A stretch of DNA of 64,000 nt from Collimonas sp. OK412 (GTDB lineage: Bacteria; Pseudomonadota; Gammaproteobacteria; Burkholderiales; Burkholderiaceae_D): NCBI RefSeq assembly GCF_900112135.1, contig NZ_FOLC01000005.1, positions 62,001 to 126,000 of the forward strand. Reading direction: 5' to 3'. The notes beneath the pieces were generated by a model, which worked only from the letters and a program-made list of their open reading frames with translations, searched no databases and was not told the DNA's origin. A program made the translations under genes and the position numbers. Shown piece by piece: positions 55,559-64,000 of this stretch; the stretch's first letter is position 1; each line of letters begins with the position of its first letter.

Positions 55559-56362
55559 TTAAATAAACAATTTGCGCAAACGCGACGAAACCAGGTCGAT
55601 CATGCTCACCGCCAGCACGATCATGATCAGCACGGCGCAAGTCTGGCCATATTCGAAGCTGCGGATCACTTCCCATAAAATCACGCCGATGCCGCCGGCG
55701 CCGACCATGCCGACTACCGTTGCCGAACGGACATTGGCTTCGAAGCGATACAGCACGTAGGAAATCCACAACGGCATCACTTGCGGCAGCACGCCGTAGA
55801 CAATCTCTTCCAGGGCGTTGGCGCCGGTGGCGCGTATTCCCTCGACCGGCTGCGGATCGATGGCTTCGACCGCTTCCGAAAACAGCTTGGACAAGGTGCC
55901 TGTGGTTGCCACAAACAAGGCCAGCACGCCGGCAAACGGCCCCAGCCCGACCGCCACCACGAACAGCATCGCAAACACCATTTCATTGATGGCGCGCGCC
56001 GCATCCATCAGACGCCGCACCGGCTGGTTGACCCAGGCCGGCGCGATATTGGACGAGGCCAGCAAACCGCAGGGCACTGCGCACACCACTGCCAGTGCCG
56101 TACCCCAGACCGCGATCTGTATGGTCACGATCAATTCCTGCAGGTAGGTGCGCCAGTCATGGAAATCGGGCGGAAAAAAACTGGCGGCGTAAGTGCCCAT
56201 GTTGCCGCCGTCGCGCAGCAGTTCCAGCGGCCGCATGTCGGCCCCGCGCCAGGAAGCGATCAGGACTGCCAGCAGCACGCCCCAGAACAGGGTGCGGCCT
56301 ATCGATTGCTTGGGCGGCGCGGGAAACGCGGTTTCCATTTTCAGGGACACAGGACTTGTCAT
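55559..56362 (-). CDS. phnE: Phosphonate ABC transporter permease PhnE
   Basis: This 267-residue inner-membrane permease has about five or six helices. The segment [35 protein letters not shown] is the EAA loop contacting Phn[26 protein letters not shown] is a PhnE signature. It starts 3 bases after phnD, so the two are coupled. Confidence 0.93.
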   Translation of the reverse strand: MTSPVSLKMETAFPAPPKQSIGRTLFWGVLLAVLIASWRGADMRPLELLRDGGNMGTYAASFFPPDFHDWRTYLQELIVTIQIAVWGTALAVVCAVPCGLLASSNIAPAWVNQPVRRLMDAARAINEMVFAMLFVVAVGLGPFAGVLALFVATTGTLSKLFSEAVEAIDPQPVEGIRATGANALEEIVYGVLPQVMPLWISYVLYRFEANVRSATVVGMVGAGGIGVILWEVIRSFEYGQTCAVLIMIVLAVSMIDLVSSRLRKLFI

Positions 56363-56365
56363 TGC

Positions 56366-57340
56366 TTAGGATTTGGCCAGGTCGGACAATTTACGGTTGA
56401 TATCGTCCAGCTTGGCTTTCTTGTCGTCGGCGCTGAGGTTGGCGTCCGCTTCCAGCTTGCCCTTTTGCTTGAACAGTTCGAGCTGGCGGATCGGATTCAG
56501 CTGCGCATCGCTGGATTCTTCAAAGCCGCTGTATTCCAGCTTGGCCAGCTGCGCTTTTTCCTGTGCGGCGTTAGGACCGGTCTTGCCGTAGGTAACGAAA
56601 AATTCCTTGATCTTGGCCTTGAGGTCGGCCGGCAAGTCTTTGCGCCATACCAGCGGATCGGCGGCGATCAGCGGCGATTTCCAGACGATCCGGACTTCCT
56701 TGGCAACGGCCGGCTGGCGCTCTTCGATGCGAGCCATGGTGTCGGAAGCAAACACGGCGGCGTCAATCTGCTTGTTGGCGACCGCCAGGATGTTGGCTTC
56801 ATGATTGGAAGTACGGATCACTTTGAACGCTGTCTTCGAATCGACATTGTTCTTTGCAAAAATGTAGTAGCTCGGCACCAGGAAACCCGAGGTCGAATTC
56901 GGATCGCCGATGCCGAAGGTCAGGCTCTTGGCGTTTTTCAAGATGTCTTCGATGCTCTTGTTCGGGCTGTCCTTCTGCACGCCCACCAGGCTGTAGTAGC
57001 CGGCGCTGCCGTCCGGATTGACCACGTGCGCGAACACTTCGCCGCTCGCGCGGTCGACCGCTTCCATCGCCGACTTGTTGCCAAACCAGCCCATCTGCAC
57101 CTTGCCGAAGCGCATGCCTTCAATGATGCCGGCGTAGTCGGAAGCAAAGAAACCGTTGACCTTGATGCCGGTACGCTTGCTCAGTTCATCGAGCACCGGC
57201 TGCCAGTCCTGCTTCAGGTTTTTCGACGATTCGGTTGAAATGATGCCGAAGTTCAGCACCTTGACGTCATCGGCGTGCGCAGCCGACGCTGCCAGCATCG
57301 CCATGGTGATTGCGGCGCCGGAAAATAATTTTGCAAACAT
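56366..57340 (-). CDS. phnD: Phosphonate ABC transporter substrate-binding protein PhnD
   Basis: This 324-residue binding protein has a signal peptide ending ASAAHA. LNFGIISTESSKNLKQDWQPVLDELSKRTGIKV is the PhnD/PtxB opening, and Ser/Thr-rich loops bind phosphonate oxygens. The ligand could be phosphonates or phosphite. The Lys/Asp-rich C-terminus after position 270 is longer than average. It lies 51 bases after phnC. Confidence 0.92.
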   Translation of the reverse strand: MFAKLFSGAAITMAMLAASAAHADDVKVLNFGIISTESSKNLKQDWQPVLDELSKRTGIKVNGFFASDYAGIIEGMRFGKVQMGWFGNKSAMEAVDRASGEVFAHVVNPDGSAGYYSLVGVQKDSPNKSIEDILKNAKSLTFGIGDPNSTSGFLVPSYYIFAKNNVDSKTAFKVIRTSNHEANILAVANKQIDAAVFASDTMARIEERQPAVAKEVRIVWKSPLIAADPLVWRKDLPADLKAKIKEFFVTYGKTGPNAAQEKAQLAKLEYSGFEESSDAQLNPIRQLELFKQKGKLEADANLSADDKKAKLDDINRKLSDLAKS

Positions 57341-57391
57341 GATGTGGAACTCCTGAGTGGAAAGAGGTGATATTCAATGACGAGATGTATT

Positions 57392-58237
57392 TCAGGCTGC
57401 CACCGCCAGCGCCGGTACGCTGTCGAAAGGCGTTGGTACGGCTACAGCGGGCCGGGTCAAGGTGTTGGAGCCGCCCAGGATGTCTTCCGCTTCGCTGCCA
57501 TACAGTTCGCGCAGCATCGGCTCGGTCAGGGCGCTGGAAGGGCCGTCGTATACGACGCGGCCTTTATGCAAAGCCACCGTGCGCGGGCAAAAGCGCAAGG
57601 CGACATCGACCTGGTGCAGCGACACCAGGACCGTGCTGCCGTCGCGCTGGTTGACGTCGGCCAGCGTCTGCATCACACGCCGCGCCGACTCCGGATCGAG
57701 CGAGGCGATCGGTTCGTCGGCCAGCACCACGCGCGCCTTCTGCACGATGGTGCGGGCAATCGCGGCACGTTGCTGCTGGCCGCCCGAGAGTGCGGAAGCG
57801 CGTTTGTACGCATGGTCGGAAATGCCGACCCGCGCCAGCGCTTCCAGGCCCAATGCTTTTTCTTCGGCGGTAAACAATTTGAAGCAGCTGCGCCAGAGCG
57901 GCATGCGCGACAGGCCGCCGGTCAGGACATTGGTCAGCACCGGCAGCCGGCCCACCAGGTTGAATTGCTGGAAGACGAAACCGACGTTGGCGCGCACCGC
58001 GCGGATATTGCGGTCGACCATGCCGTCCTTCTGGACTGACTGGCCGTCGATGGAGATTGTGCCGCCGCTGTTATCTGCAGCCATCAATCCGGAAATATGG
58101 CGCAAAAGAGTCGATTTTCCAGAACCGGATGCGCCGATCAAGGCTACCATTTCGCCCTGCGCGAAGCGCAGGCTGACATTGTCGAGGGCGCGGAAACCGC
58201 CACGGAACGTCTTTGACAAACCTTTGATTTCAACCAT
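57392..58237 (-). CDS. phnC: Phosphonate ABC transporter ATP-binding protein PhnC
   Basis: This 281-residue ATPase has Walker A GASGSGKS at 35-42, signature [15 protein letters not shown] and Walker [34 protein letters not shown] is PhnC-typical. ATG 58237 was chosen; an upstream open frame overlaps the promoter. It is first in phnCDE. No C-P lyase gene is visible in the window. Confidence 0.93.
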   Translation of the reverse strand: MVEIKGLSKTFRGGFRALDNVSLRFAQGEMVALIGASGSGKSTLLRHISGLMAADNSGGTISIDGQSVQKDGMVDRNIRAVRANVGFVFQQFNLVGRLPVLTNVLTGGLSRMPLWRSCFKLFTAEEKALGLEALARVGISDHAYKRASALSGGQQQRAAIARTIVQKARVVLADEPIASLDPESARRVMQTLADVNQRDGSTVLVSLHQVDVALRFCPRTVALHKGRVVYDGPSSALTEPMLRELYGSEAEDILGGSNTLTRPAVAVPTPFDSVPALAVAA

Positions 58238-58287
58238 GATATGTACCGCCGTTACGCTTTTGAATGGCGGAAGTATTGCGGTCAAAT

Positions 58288-58316
58288 ATGTCAGGCGTAT
58301 GAAATTTGTGTGACCA
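58288..58316 (-). promoter_or_regulatory. Pho box upstream of phnC
   Basis: Reading the minus strand, three heptamers at an exact 11-base period resemble CTGTCAT: TGGTCAC, ATTTCAT and CTGACAT (4, 5 and 6 of 7 matches). A possible -10 (AATACT) lies 10 bases further on. Site ends 51 bases before the phnC ATG. This predicts PhoB activation during phosphate starvation. Confidence 0.65.
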
Positions 58317-58443
58317 TTCGGTTACCGCAAACCGGGCCCGGCGCCACGGTCAGGGCCGATCCAGGCTCAGGGAGCCGAACCGCAAGAGGTGCGTTGCCAT
58401 GCAACGATGGCAAGGAAGAACAAGGGAGAAGGTAGCAAATCTG

Positions 58444-59526
58444 CTAACGCTGCACGACAATCGCCGTAGCGCCGGAACGTTGCCGGATCTGCTGCAAGAT
58501 GCTGTCGGCGTCAGCACGGCTGGAATACGGTCCGGCATATAAACGATACATGCCGTTCACCGCAACGCTGTCGAGCGATGTCACCACGCCCGACAGCTCC
58601 TGCATCAGGCGGGAACGCGCACCGTCCGCATTGGCTTGCTGTGCATAGGCGCCGAACTGCAGGTAGAAACCTGCCGCCAGCGAGCTACTGCTGGCTGCGG
58701 GAGGCGCTGCGGGCGTTGGCGACGTCTGGCTGATCAGCAGCGGTTGCGCGGTCAGCACTGGCATGTCGACCGATTCGGTTGTGACTACGGCAGGTGCCGT
58801 GTTATCCCTGGGCGGCTCGGCAGCCGGCGCCGGCAATGCCGCGGCCTGCGGCGCCGGCGTGCTGCCGCGCTGCCTGTTCAGCGCGATGATGTCGGCCGGC
58901 AGCAGGCGCTCCACCTCCAGCTGGCTGCTGCCGCTGCTCAGGTAACCGAGTTTCAGCGCCGCGGTGTAGGACAGGTCGATGATGCGGCTAGAGTGGAACG
59001 GACCGCGGTCGTTGACCCGCACGATCACCTGGGCGCCGGTCTTCAGGTTGGTTACCCGCGCATAGGAAGGAATCGGCAAGGTCGGATGGGCGGCGGTCAT
59101 CTTGTACATGTCGTACAGCTCGCCGGAGGATGTCTTTTGCTTATGGAATTTCTTGCCGTACCAGCTGCCGATGCCGCGTTGCTTGAACGGCTGGTCGTCG
59201 GTCAGCGGCGTGTAGGTCTTGCCAAATACGACATAAGGCTTGTTGCCGGTACGCGAGTAGGGTTCAACCACGGGAACTGCGTCCGGGGTGTCCAGCAGCC
59301 CCTCAGGGGCGGAATCGCCCGGGCCGTCATCCTTGTAGTAGCCGCCGCGGCCGGATCCGGCAGGCGGTAGCGCCGGCACGTTGCGGCCGGCGATGCCGCC
59401 TGCGCCCGATTTGGCCGGGGCGGCCGGGATTGAAGAGGTTTTCGGCGAGGTGCCGCAGCCGGCCAGGATCAGCGACAGCAGCAAGGCGCTGGAATATGTA
59501 GCAACGTTGTGGCGGCGCCTTAGCAT
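58444..59526 (-). CDS. rlpA: Septal ring lytic transglycosylase RlpA
   Basis: This 360-residue lipoprotein has a signal with lipobox LILAGC near residue 24. A Pro/Gly-rich linker leads to the double-psi beta-barrel at about 115-205 (GIGSWYGKKFHKQKTSSGELYDM, VRVNDRGPFHSSRIIDLS). A C-terminal SPOR domain (GFYLQFGAYAQQANADGARSRL) binds denuded glycan at the septum. It is the last gene of the mre-mrd cluster, 78 bases after rodA. Confidence 0.93.
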   Translation of the reverse strand: MLRRRHNVATYSSALLLSLILAGCGTSPKTSSIPAAPAKSGAGGIAGRNVPALPPAGSGRGGYYKDDGPGDSAPEGLLDTPDAVPVVEPYSRTGNKPYVVFGKTYTPLTDDQPFKQRGIGSWYGKKFHKQKTSSGELYDMYKMTAAHPTLPIPSYARVTNLKTGAQVIVRVNDRGPFHSSRIIDLSYTAALKLGYLSSGSSQLEVERLLPADIIALNRQRGSTPAPQAAALPAPAAEPPRDNTAPAVVTTESVDMPVLTAQPLLISQTSPTPAAPPAASSSSLAAGFYLQFGAYAQQANADGARSRLMQELSGVVTSLDSVAVNGMYRLYAGPYSSRADADSILQQIRQRSGATAIVVQR

Positions 59527-59604
59527 GCACTCTCCTGATGATGGCGATTCAAAACAGATAATTGCATCAATGGACCCGGTTCCGGCCGCACAAGTTCAAC
59601 GTGC

Positions 59605-60717
59605 TCAAGTCTGTATCAGCTTGCGATGGCGCTGGATGCTCATCAGTATGCCGGCGCCCAGCCCCAGCGTGACCAGCGCGGTGCCGCCGTAGCTCATGAA
59701 TGGCAACGGTACGCCGACCACCGGCAAAATGCCGCTGACCATGCCCATGTTAACGAATGCATAAGTAAAGAAAATCAAGGTGATGGAACCGGCCAGCAAG
59801 CGTGTAAACATGGTTGGCGCATTGGCGGCGATCATCATGCCGCGCCCGATCAGCAAAATATAGAGGAACAGCAGGACGCAGTTGCCGATCAGGCCGAATT
59901 CTTCAGAAAATACCGCAAAAATGAAGTCCGTGGTGCGTTCCGGGATGAATTCCAGGTGCGCTTGCGTGCCTTTCAGCCAGCCCTTGCCAAACACGCCGCC
60001 GGATCCGACCGCGATGGTTGACTGGATGATATGGAAACCTTTGCCGAGCGGATCCGAAGTAGGATCGATCAGCATCATCACCCGCTGCCGCTGGTAATCG
60101 TGCAGCACCGACCACAGCACCGGCAGGCTGGCGCCGGCGGCGACCGCCAGGCCGATCAGCACGCGCCATGACAAGCCCGCCAGGAAGATCACGTAGAAAC
60201 CCGCGGCCAGCACCAGGGTGCCGGTGCCCAGGTCCGGCTGGCGAATGATCAGGCCGACCGGCAGCGCCAGCATCACCGCCGCCACCAGGTAATCGCGCCA
60301 GCTGATCATGCCCTCGCGCTTCTGGAAATACCAGGCCAGCATCAGCGGCATGGCGATTTTCATGATCTCGGAGGGCTGGATCACCACGCCGACATTGATC
60401 CAGCGGCGCGAACCTTTCTTGACGATGCCGAACACCGCCACTGCAATCAGCAGCGCCACCCCTATCGTATAAATCGGCACGGCAAACCGCATCAGGGTCT
60501 GCGGCGGCACGTTGGCGGCGACCCACATGATGACAAACGCGACCAGGATATTGCGCAGCTGGTCCTCGACCCGGCCCGGGAAATCGATGCCGGCCGAATA
60601 CAAGGTGACAATGCCGACCGCCAGTATCAGGAAAATGATCAGCGACAGCGCGCCGTCAAATACCGCGATATGGGATTTGATGCTGCGCAGCCAGTGGTGT
60701 TTGTCGCTCAGGCTCAT
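59605..60717 (-). CDS. rodA: Rod-shape SEDS glycosyltransferase RodA (MrdB)
   Basis: This 370-residue SEDS polymerase has about ten helices. RQPDLGTGTLVLAAGFYVIFLAG carries the conserved Asp motif; PERTTDFIFAVFSEEFGLIG and GVPLPFMSYGGTALV are SEDS signatures. It synthesises glycan strands during cell elongation together with the penicillin-binding protein 2 encoded 23 bases upstream. Confidence 0.95.
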   Translation of the reverse strand: MSLSDKHHWLRSIKSHIAVFDGALSLIIFLILAVGIVTLYSAGIDFPGRVEDQLRNILVAFVIMWVAANVPPQTLMRFAVPIYTIGVALLIAVAVFGIVKKGSRRWINVGVVIQPSEIMKIAMPLMLAWYFQKREGMISWRDYLVAAVMLALPVGLIIRQPDLGTGTLVLAAGFYVIFLAGLSWRVLIGLAVAAGASLPVLWSVLHDYQRQRVMMLIDPTSDPLGKGFHIIQSTIAVGSGGVFGKGWLKGTQAHLEFIPERTTDFIFAVFSEEFGLIGNCVLLFLYILLIGRGMMIAANAPTMFTRLLAGSITLIFFTYAFVNMGMVSGILPVVGVPLPFMSYGGTALVTLGLGAGILMSIQRHRKLIQT

Positions 60718-60740
60718 CGCTTGCTCTCGCTCATTCCCGC

Positions 60741-62717
60741 TTATTCCCTGTTGCCTGGCGTTTCTTCGCCCGGCTTGTAGCTGTTGTCGGTGCCGTCCGC
60801 CGGCTTCGTGTCTTCGTCGACCGGCGCCGGTTCTTCTTCCAGCACCGCGGCCTTGTTGCCATCGCCGGGGCGCTTGCCCAGCAAATAATAATCCAGCGCC
60901 TTGCGTACTATCGGCGCCGCCGCCGCCGCGCCGAAGCCGCCGTTCTCGACAATCACCGCAATCGCGATGCGCGGCTTGTCGGCCGGGGCGAACGCGGTGT
61001 ACCAGGCGTGATCGTGCATGCGCGCATTGAGTTTCTTGGCATCGTATTTTTCACCTTGCTTGATGCCGACCACCTGCGCCGTACCGGTCTTGCCGCCCGA
61101 CTCGTAGCCGGCGCCGGCAAACACCTTGGCGCCGGTGCCTTCATGCGTGACGCCGACCATGGCGCGCTTGATGAAATCGATGTTTTCCTGCTTCAGCGGG
61201 ATACGGTAGCTTTCCTTCGGCACCGTCTGGGTGTGCTGGCGCGTGACGCCATCTTCGATGATCTTGACCAGGTGCGGCTTCATCACCACGCCGTCGTTGA
61301 CCAGGGTCGCCACCGCGTGCGCCATCTGCAACGGCGTGAAAGCATTGAAACCCTGGCCGATGCCAAGCGAAATGGTGTCGCCGCCTACCCATTTCTGCGC
61401 CGCCACGCGTTTGTAGTATTTGCGCTTCCAGTCGGTCGACGGCAGGATGCCGCGCTGTTCATGTTCCAGGTCGATGCCGGTCAGCTGGCCGAAACCGAAG
61501 GGTTTCATGAAATCGTGGATGGTGTCAGGACCGAGGTCGTTGGCCAGCATGTAGTAATAGGTGTCGCAGGAAACCACGATCGATTTGTACATGTCGACCC
61601 GGCCGTGGCCGCCCACCTTGTCGTCGCGGAAACGGTGGCCGCCCAGCATGAAATAGCCGATATCGTTGATCGCGAAAGCCGGCGTGCGCTTGCCCAGCTC
61701 CAGCGCCGCCAGCGCCATGAACGGCTTGTAGGTCGAGCCCGGAGCATAGCTGCCGCTCATGGGGCGGTTGATCAGGGGATGGTCGGGCGAGTTGTTCAGC
61801 TCGTCCCAGCTTTGCTGGTCGATGCCTTCGACAAACAGGTTGGGATCGAACGATGGCTGCGAGACATATGCCAGCACGTCGCCGGTGGACGGTTCGATCG
61901 CCACCAGCGCGCCGCGGCGGTCGCCGAATGCTTCCTCCACCACCTTCTGCAATTCGATGTCGATCGACAGGATCAGGTTGTTGCCGGGCGTCGCTGAGAC
62001 ATGCGACATGCTGCGCACGGCGCGGCCGCTGGCGGCGATTTCGATTTCTTCGTAGCCGGTGTTGCCGTGCAGCTGCTGTTCGTAGCTCTTTTCCAGGCCA
62101 TCCTTGCCGATGTAGCTGGTCCCTTTGTAGTTGGCGGCGTCCTCGCTGTCGTCGATGCGGTCGGCGTCTTTCTGGTTGATGCGGCCGATGTAGCCGATCA
62201 CGTGCGCCGCCACTTCGCCCAGCGGATACTGGCGGAACAGGCGCGCCTGCACGTCGATCCCCGGGAAGCGGTAGCGCTGCGCGGTGAAACGCGCCACTTC
62301 TTCGTCGGTCAGGCGGGTGCGGATCGGCAGGCTGGCGAAACTCTTGGAATCTTCCAGCAGCTTCTTGAAACGGCGCCGGTCTTTCGGCGTGATGCTGACT
62401 ACCTGCGCCAGCTCGTCGATCACGCCTTCCAGGTCGCCGCGGATCTTGGAGCGGGTGATTTCCAGCGTGTAAGCGGAATAGTTGCGCGCCAGGATGACGC
62501 CGTTGCGGTCCATGATCAGGCCGCGGTTGGGCACCACCGGCACCAGCGAAATCCGGTTGTCCTCGGCTTGCGCCGCGTAGGCATCGTGGCGCACCACCTG
62601 CAGCCAGATAAAACGCGCGCCGAGCAAGCCGAAGCAGATCAGCACAAAAGCCACGGCCGCGGTAATCCGCAGGCGGAACTTGCGCAGTTCGTGTTCGGTG
62701 TTTTTGAATTCAGTCAT
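60741..62717 (-). CDS. mrdA: Penicillin-binding protein 2 (MrdA)
   Basis: This 658-residue transpeptidase has one N-terminal membrane helix (AVAFVLICFGLLGARFIWLQVV), a dimerisation region from about 60 and a transpeptidase domain. The active-site Ser is in SGSYAPGSTYKPFM (STYK). The SCD motif (SCDTYYYM) and KTGTAQV complete it. It has an extended, charged C-terminal tail after residue 620. It starts 8 bases after mreD. Confidence 0.95.
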   Translation of the reverse strand: MTEFKNTEHELRKFRLRITAAVAFVLICFGLLGARFIWLQVVRHDAYAAQAEDNRISLVPVVPNRGLIMDRNGVILARNYSAYTLEITRSKIRGDLEGVIDELAQVVSITPKDRRRFKKLLEDSKSFASLPIRTRLTDEEVARFTAQRYRFPGIDVQARLFRQYPLGEVAAHVIGYIGRINQKDADRIDDSEDAANYKGTSYIGKDGLEKSYEQQLHGNTGYEEIEIAASGRAVRSMSHVSATPGNNLILSIDIELQKVVEEAFGDRRGALVAIEPSTGDVLAYVSQPSFDPNLFVEGIDQQSWDELNNSPDHPLINRPMSGSYAPGSTYKPFMALAALELGKRTPAFAINDIGYFMLGGHRFRDDKVGGHGRVDMYKSIVVSCDTYYYMLANDLGPDTIHDFMKPFGFGQLTGIDLEHEQRGILPSTDWKRKYYKRVAAQKWVGGDTISLGIGQGFNAFTPLQMAHAVATLVNDGVVMKPHLVKIIEDGVTRQHTQTVPKESYRIPLKQENIDFIKRAMVGVTHEGTGAKVFAGAGYESGGKTGTAQVVGIKQGEKYDAKKLNARMHDHAWYTAFAPADKPRIAIAVIVENGGFGAAAAAPIVRKALDYYLLGKRPGDGNKAAVLEEEPAPVDEDTKPADGTDNSYKPGEETPGNRE

Positions 62718-62725
62718 GAATGCGG

Positions 62726-63238
62726 CTAGATTGGACGGTTATCGTCGCGGTCGACCGCACGCCGTTGCGGCGCCAGCAGCAGCCACACCACGACAGGCCA
62801 CAGCGCCACGCAGACGAAACTCTCGGCAAAATACAGCCAGCCCGGAAACTTGCCGCTGACGGACATCCGTATCACCAGCTGTATCAGCTGCGTCAGCAGC
62901 ATCAGAGGCAGGACGTGCAGCGCCTGCACGCTGACCGAGAACCACAGCACGCGGCGATGGATCATGATGGCAAAGTAAGACAGCAGCGTGTACGCCAGCG
63001 CATTCTGGCCGAGCAAGGTAGCTTCGTGCACATCCATCAGCAAGCCCATGCAAAAGGCGATGCCGATGCCGATCTTGCGCGGCTGGTGGATGCTCCAGAA
63101 CACCAGCACCAGCGCCACGAAATCCGGCACGCCGGGCCACTGGCCCCAGGGCAGCAGGTTAAGCAGGAATGCCAGCAGCAGCGTCATCGCAATGAACAGC
63201 GGATTGGCCGGCAACAGGATGTAATGTGGACGCATCAT
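62726..63238 (-). CDS. mreD: Rod shape-determining protein MreD
   Basis: This 170-residue membrane protein has about five helices. LPANPLFIAMTLLLAFLLNLLPW and PDFVALVLVFWSIHQPRKIGIGIAFCMGLLMDVHEATLLGQ are the family core. The ATG overlaps the mreC stop (ATGA), showing coupling. Confidence 0.93.
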   Translation of the reverse strand: MMRPHYILLPANPLFIAMTLLLAFLLNLLPWGQWPGVPDFVALVLVFWSIHQPRKIGIGIAFCMGLLMDVHEATLLGQNALAYTLLSYFAIMIHRRVLWFSVSVQALHVLPLMLLTQLIQLVIRMSVSGKFPGWLYFAESFVCVALWPVVVWLLLAPQRRAVDRDDNRPI

Positions 63239-64000
63239 CGGACGCCGGCTCCTTGCGGATTTTTACGCGCGGCTTCGGCATTGCTTTCTTTCGCCGCTTC
63301 CCTGGTCTTGTCGCGCGTGCTTTCGGTCAGCCGGCGCTTGCTCAATATGTCGGCCTTGCTGTTGGGGATCGCAGCTTCATCATCCGGGCGCGCTACGGGA
63401 TTGGGATCAACCAGCAGGATCAGCAGCTGGGTATGGCGGTCGATGCCGGCCACCGGTTCGCAGACGATATGCGCAAAGGCGTCAGCCGACTTGGTTTCGA
63501 CCTGCACCACCTTGGCTACCGACAGGCCGGCCGGATAAACGCCGTCGATGCCGGAAGTCACCAGCAGGTCGCCCTTCTGGATATCGGCGTTGGAAGACAT
63601 GAAACGCAAGTCCAGGTAGCCCGACTGGCCGCGCCCGTAAGCCACGCTGCGCAAGCCGTTGCGCAGCACCTGCACCGGGATCGCCTGGTCCTTGTCGGTC
63701 AGCAGCGTCACTTCGGAGGTAAACGGGAATACGCGCGTCACCTGGCCGACGATGCCGGCGTCGTCGATCACCGGCTGGCCGGTGGCGACGCCATGCTGGG
63801 AGCCGCGGTCCATGATCACCTTGCGGGCAAACTGGTCGCGCGCGTCGTACAGGATTTCGCTCATCACCGATTTCACGGACAGCCGCTGTTCGACCCCGAG
63901 CAGTTTGCGCAGCTGGGCATTTTCAGCGGCCAGCTGCTGCGCCTGCTGCAATTGCTGGGCGCGTTCGCCTTGCTGGTTGCGCAAGGTCTGGTTTTCTTTT
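63235..64000 (-). CDS. mreC: Cell shape protein MreC (partial, N-terminus beyond window)
   Basis: The open frame reaches the window end, so the N-terminal membrane anchor is missing. The visible start is a coiled coil (QQLQQAQQLAAENAQLRKLLGVEQ). The beta-domain follows: KVIMDRGSQHGVATGQPVIDDAGIVGQVTRVFPFTSEVTLLTDKDQAIPVQ and GDLLVTSGIDGVYPAGL. The C-terminal 70 residues are charged and Lys/Ala-rich. MreC scaffolds the elongasome. Confidence 0.95.
   Translation of the reverse strand, partial: KENQTLRNQQGERAQQLQQAQQLAAENAQLRKLLGVEQRLSVKSVMSEILYDARDQFARKVIMDRGSQHGVATGQPVIDDAGIVGQVTRVFPFTSEVTLLTDKDQAIPVQVLRNGLRSVAYGRGQSGYLDLRFMSSNADIQKGDLLVTSGIDGVYPAGLSVAKVVQVETKSADAFAHIVCEPVAGIDRHTQLLILLVDPNPVARPDDEAAIPNSKADILSKRRLTESTRDKTREAAKESNAEAARKNPQGAGVR

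Overview
The window reads as a chromosomal segment of a betaproteobacterium (Burkholderiales). The family Oxalobacteraceae is likely and the genus Collimonas is my best guess. Reasons: high GC, the smg-dprA-LysM / def-fmt block, mreCD-mrdAB-rlpA, a topoisomerase III with a histone-H1-like Lys/Ala tail, SlmA, a phasin, and DUF3717 and YXWGXW proteins. The genus rests on gene content only; no search was run. Genes are tightly packed, and no rRNA, tRNA, CRISPR array, prophage or insertion sequence was recognised.

Layout. 1-5.2 kb: 3' end of envC, ctpA, moeB/thiF-like, Tat-exported PhoD phosphatase. 5.2-6.1 kb: type II lumazine synthase (ribH) on the minus strand behind an FMN riboswitch. 6.2-11 kb: branched-chain amino acid type ABC transporter in which the second permease and the first ATPase are one protein. 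11-15.2 kb: slmA, a HAD phosphatase, a TraB/GumN protein and MnmC with a decayed methyltransferase half. 15.2-18.8 kb: YXWGXW protein, FAD oxidoreductase, StbDE toxin-antitoxin, MarR-like regulator. 18.9-26.9 kb: plus-strand run of a membrane protein, exbD, tonB, TonB-dependent receptor, exbB, a 5'-nucleotidase lipoprotein and an exported phospholipase D-like protein. This run looks like a dedicated uptake system for a phosphorylated compound. 26.9-32 kb: DODA dioxygenase/DoxX pair with a divergent LysR regulator, then phasin, M15 peptidase and patatin. 32-36.2 kb: ferric iron ABC transporter with its three genes in alternating orientation and a tiny membrane ORF. 36.2-38.8 kb: HicAB, B12-binding/radical SAM protein, DUF3717.

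38.9-45 kb: complete ribose operon rbsBACRKD with a LacI-type operator over its promoter. 45-49.8 kb: aminotransferase, topB, smg. 50-54 kb: dprA and a LysM protein, divergent from def and fmt. 54-55.4 kb: hexose-6-phosphate mutarotase and a PhnO-like acetyltransferase. 55.5-58.3 kb: phnCDE with a three-repeat Pho box. 58.4-64 kb: mreC (5' end cut off by the window edge), mreD, mrdA, rodA, rlpA for the rod-shape elongation machinery.

Themes: phosphorus scavenging recurs (PhoD, 5'-nucleotidase, phospholipase D-like protein, PhnCDE). Iron and other TonB-linked uptake is the second theme. Two small toxin-antitoxin pairs (StbDE, HicAB) mark the most accessory-looking stretches.
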